DNA of 64,000 nucleotides, from positions 109,541 through 173,540 of the forward strand of contig CAJTPD010000007.1 in assembly GCA_910578105.1 (NCBI GenBank), read 5' to 3'. A program made the translations under genes and the position numbers. How positions within the stretch are numbered: the first letter of the stretch is position 1; every line of letters begins with the position of its first letter. Positions 62,389 to 64,000 of this stretch are shown in pieces. Source of the stretch: an uncultured Odoribacter sp. (GTDB lineage Bacteria > Bacteroidota > Bacteroidia > Bacteroidales > Marinifilaceae). Below the pieces are notes generated by a model, which did not search any database, was not told where the DNA came from, and was given only the letters and a program-made list of their open reading frames with translations.

Positions 62389-63081
62389 ATGATTTATTCA
62401 CAGGAAGTACAACACATGTGCGTTGTAAAAAAAGGTCCGAATCACGGACCGGCCCCAATTCCTGAAGAAGGCAAATGGGTGAAAGCGAAAGAAATCAAAG
62501 ACATTTCAGGTTTAACTCATGGCATCGGCTGGTGTGCTCCGCAGCAAGGAACCTGCAAATTAACCCTGAATATCAAAGAAGGAGTTATTGAAGAAGCTCT
62601 GGTTGAAACCATTGGTTGCTCAGGCATGACTCATTCTGCTGCTATGGCTGCTGAAATCCTGCCGGGCAAAACCTTATTGGAAGCATTGAACACTGACTTG
62701 GTTTGCGATGCGATCAATACAGCCATGCGCGAATTATTCCTGCAAATCGTATACGGACGTTCCCAGAGTGCTTTCTCTGAAGGAGGCTTAGTTATCGGTG
62801 CCGGTCTGGAAGACTTGGGTAAAGGGCTGCGTAGCCAGGTTGGTACCATGTTCTCCACCAAAGCAAAAGGAGTGCGTTACCTGGAACTGGCAGAAGGTTA
62901 CGTTACCCGTCTGGCCTTAGATGAAGATGACGAAGTTTGCGGATACGAATTTGTACGTTTAGGCGTTATGATGGACCTGATTAAAAAAGGGACTGATGCC
63001 AACGAAGCATTGAAAAAAGCCACTGCGAACTACGGACGTTTCGCCAATGCAGCTAAATATATTGACCCACGTCACGAATAA
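62389..63081 (+). CDS. Iron-sulfur cluster assembly scaffold (NifU-like) protein
   Basis: A 230-residue protein. 'GIGWCAPQQGTCKLTLNIKE' and 'ALVETIGCSGMTHSAAMAAE' contain conserved Cys residues of the NifU-like/IscU fold, and 'ALNTDLVCDAINTAMRELF' a further Cys. The C-terminal part is not typical of IscU. This type is found next to GGGtGRT proteins, as here, where the next gene starts 17 bases downstream with a strong ribosome-binding site (AGGAGG). The client is unknown. An alternative start is MCVVKKGPNHG. Confidence 0.88.
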   Translation: MIYSQEVQHMCVVKKGPNHGPAPIPEEGKWVKAKEIKDISGLTHGIGWCAPQQGTCKLTLNIKEGVIEEALVETIGCSGMTHSAAMAAEILPGKTLLEALNTDLVCDAINTAMRELFLQIVYGRSQSAFSEGGLVIGAGLEDLGKGLRSQVGTMFSTKAKGVRYLELAEGYVTRLALDEDDEVCGYEFVRLGVMMDLIKKGTDANEALKKATANYGRFANAAKYIDPRHE

Positions 63082-63098
63082 AATAGGAGGAACATACA

Positions 63099-64000
63099 AT
63101 GGCAAAAAGAGAAGTAAAATTTGAAAGTCAGGATCGTCGGATCAACCAGATCAACAAAGTATTAAACTCCTATGGCATCGCATCCGTTGAAGAAGCCGAA
63201 GCGATTTGCGAGGCAAAGGGCATCGATCCTTATTTAGAATGTGAACAAACACAGAATATCTGTTTTGAAAATGCAAAATGGGCCTACGTAGTGGGTGCAG
63301 CTATCGCCATCAAAAAAGGGTGCAAAAATGCTGCTGATGCAGCCGAAGCCATCGGCGAAGGCTTGCAGGCTTTCTGTATCCCCGGCTCGGTTGCCGACGA
63401 CCGCAAAGTAGGTCTCGGCCACGGAAACCTGGCAGCCCGTCTGCTTCGCGAAGAAACCCAGTGTTTTGCTTTCCTGGCAGGCCACGAATCTTTCGCTGCA
63501 GCCGAAGGAGCCATCAAAATTGCTGAAATGGCAAACAAAGTACGTAAAAACCCGTTGCGGGTAATCTTAAACGGACTGGGAAAAGATGCTGCAATGATTA
63601 TTTCCCGTATCAACGGATTTACCTATGTTCAGACAGAATTCGATTACTTCACCAGCGAACTGAAAACAGTGAAAACCAAAGCATATTCCGACGGTCCCCG
63701 GGCTAAGGTAAATTGCTATGGTGCTGACGATGTGCGCGAAGGTGTTGCTATTATGTGGAAAGAAGACGTAGACGTATCCATCACCGGAAACTCTACTAAT
63801 CCGACCCGTTTTCAACACCCGGTGGCAGGTACCTATAAAAAAGAACGCGTACTTGCCGGAAAACCTTATTTCTCAGTAGCTTCAGGCGGAGGTACGGGAC
63901 GTACCCTGCACCCGGACAACATGGCTGCCGGACCTGCATCATACGGTATGACCGACACCCTCGGACGTATGCACAGCGACGCCCAGTTTGCCGGTTCATC
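63099..64000 (+). CDS. GGGtGRT protein, cut by window end
   Basis: The open frame from the ATG at 63099 runs 300 codons to the window edge without a stop. The naming motif is present at 'VASGGGTGRTLHPDNMAAGP' (about 264-283). Other marks are 'AFCIPGSVADDRKVGLGHGN' and 'GHESFAAAEGAIKI'. The family is a conserved unknown, always paired with the NifU-like gene preceding it. A strong AGGAGG lies 6 bases before the start. The C-terminus is outside the window. Confidence 0.9.
   Translation, partial: MAKREVKFESQDRRINQINKVLNSYGIASVEEAEAICEAKGIDPYLECEQTQNICFENAKWAYVVGAAIAIKKGCKNAADAAEAIGEGLQAFCIPGSVADDRKVGLGHGNLAARLLREETQCFAFLAGHESFAAAEGAIKIAEMANKVRKNPLRVILNGLGKDAAMIISRINGFTYVQTEFDYFTSELKTVKTKAYSDGPRAKVNCYGADDVREGVAIMWKEDVDVSITGNSTNPTRFQHPVAGTYKKERVLAGKPYFSVASGGGTGRTLHPDNMAAGPASYGMTDTLGRMHSDAQFAGS

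Overview
The window reads as chromosomal DNA of a gut-type Bacteroidota. The evidence is SusC/SusD outer-membrane genes, a hybrid two-component regulator, a PorV-type protein of the type IX secretion system, Bacteroidota promoters (TTTG, about 19 bases, TAnnTTTG), many lipoproteins and the acpP-fabF-rnc cluster. Fasciclin-domain lipoproteins beside SusC/SusD suggest the Odoribacter/Butyricimonas side of Bacteroidales; that placement is inference. No rRNA, CRISPR array or intact insertion sequence was found. There are two tRNAs (Cys, Val) and one candidate small RNA.

Layout. 1-8765 (minus): an outer-membrane uptake operon with fasciclin, SusC, SusD, fasciclin, fasciclin. It diverges from a hybrid two-component regulator (9539-13609) that overlaps a LUD-domain gene. 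14280-20409 (minus): a DUF58/MoxR/DUF4350/DUF4129/membrane/SpoIIM-like operon, facing an RDD gene. 21344-22446: a small membrane protein and elongation factor P. 22628-25024: a HaeII-like restriction-modification island with a decayed controller gene, flanked by imperfect inverted repeats and abutting a PorP/SprF remnant. 25618-33047: core genes rnc, fabF, acpP, purN, dnaE, trxA. 33142-44653: a second DUF58 gene, M23 peptidase, CstA, RNase R, threonine dehydrogenase-like enzyme, RNase HI, a transglutaminase-like lipoprotein, tRNA-Cys, FolB, a candidate small RNA and tRNA-Val.

45151-53327 (minus) is the accessory region of most interest. After PorV comes a polymorphic-toxin locus: a large toxin body lacking a proper N-terminus, with a metzincin-like motif and a PD-(D/E)XK-like tip; a beta-propeller-like candidate immunity gene; a second toxin tip without a body; and a second, related candidate immunity gene. 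Near-identical DNA at the two tip starts and inside the two immunity genes indicates recombination. Two very AT-rich unknown genes lie upstream.

53587-64000: an outer-membrane porin heading an OpuB-type osmoprotectant ABC operon, an MBL-fold hydrolase, a VOC protein, a 52-residue membrane protein, DoxX, a beta-barrel protein, an unknown lipoprotein, an alkaline phosphatase lipoprotein, and a NifU-like/GGGtGRT pair cut by the window end.
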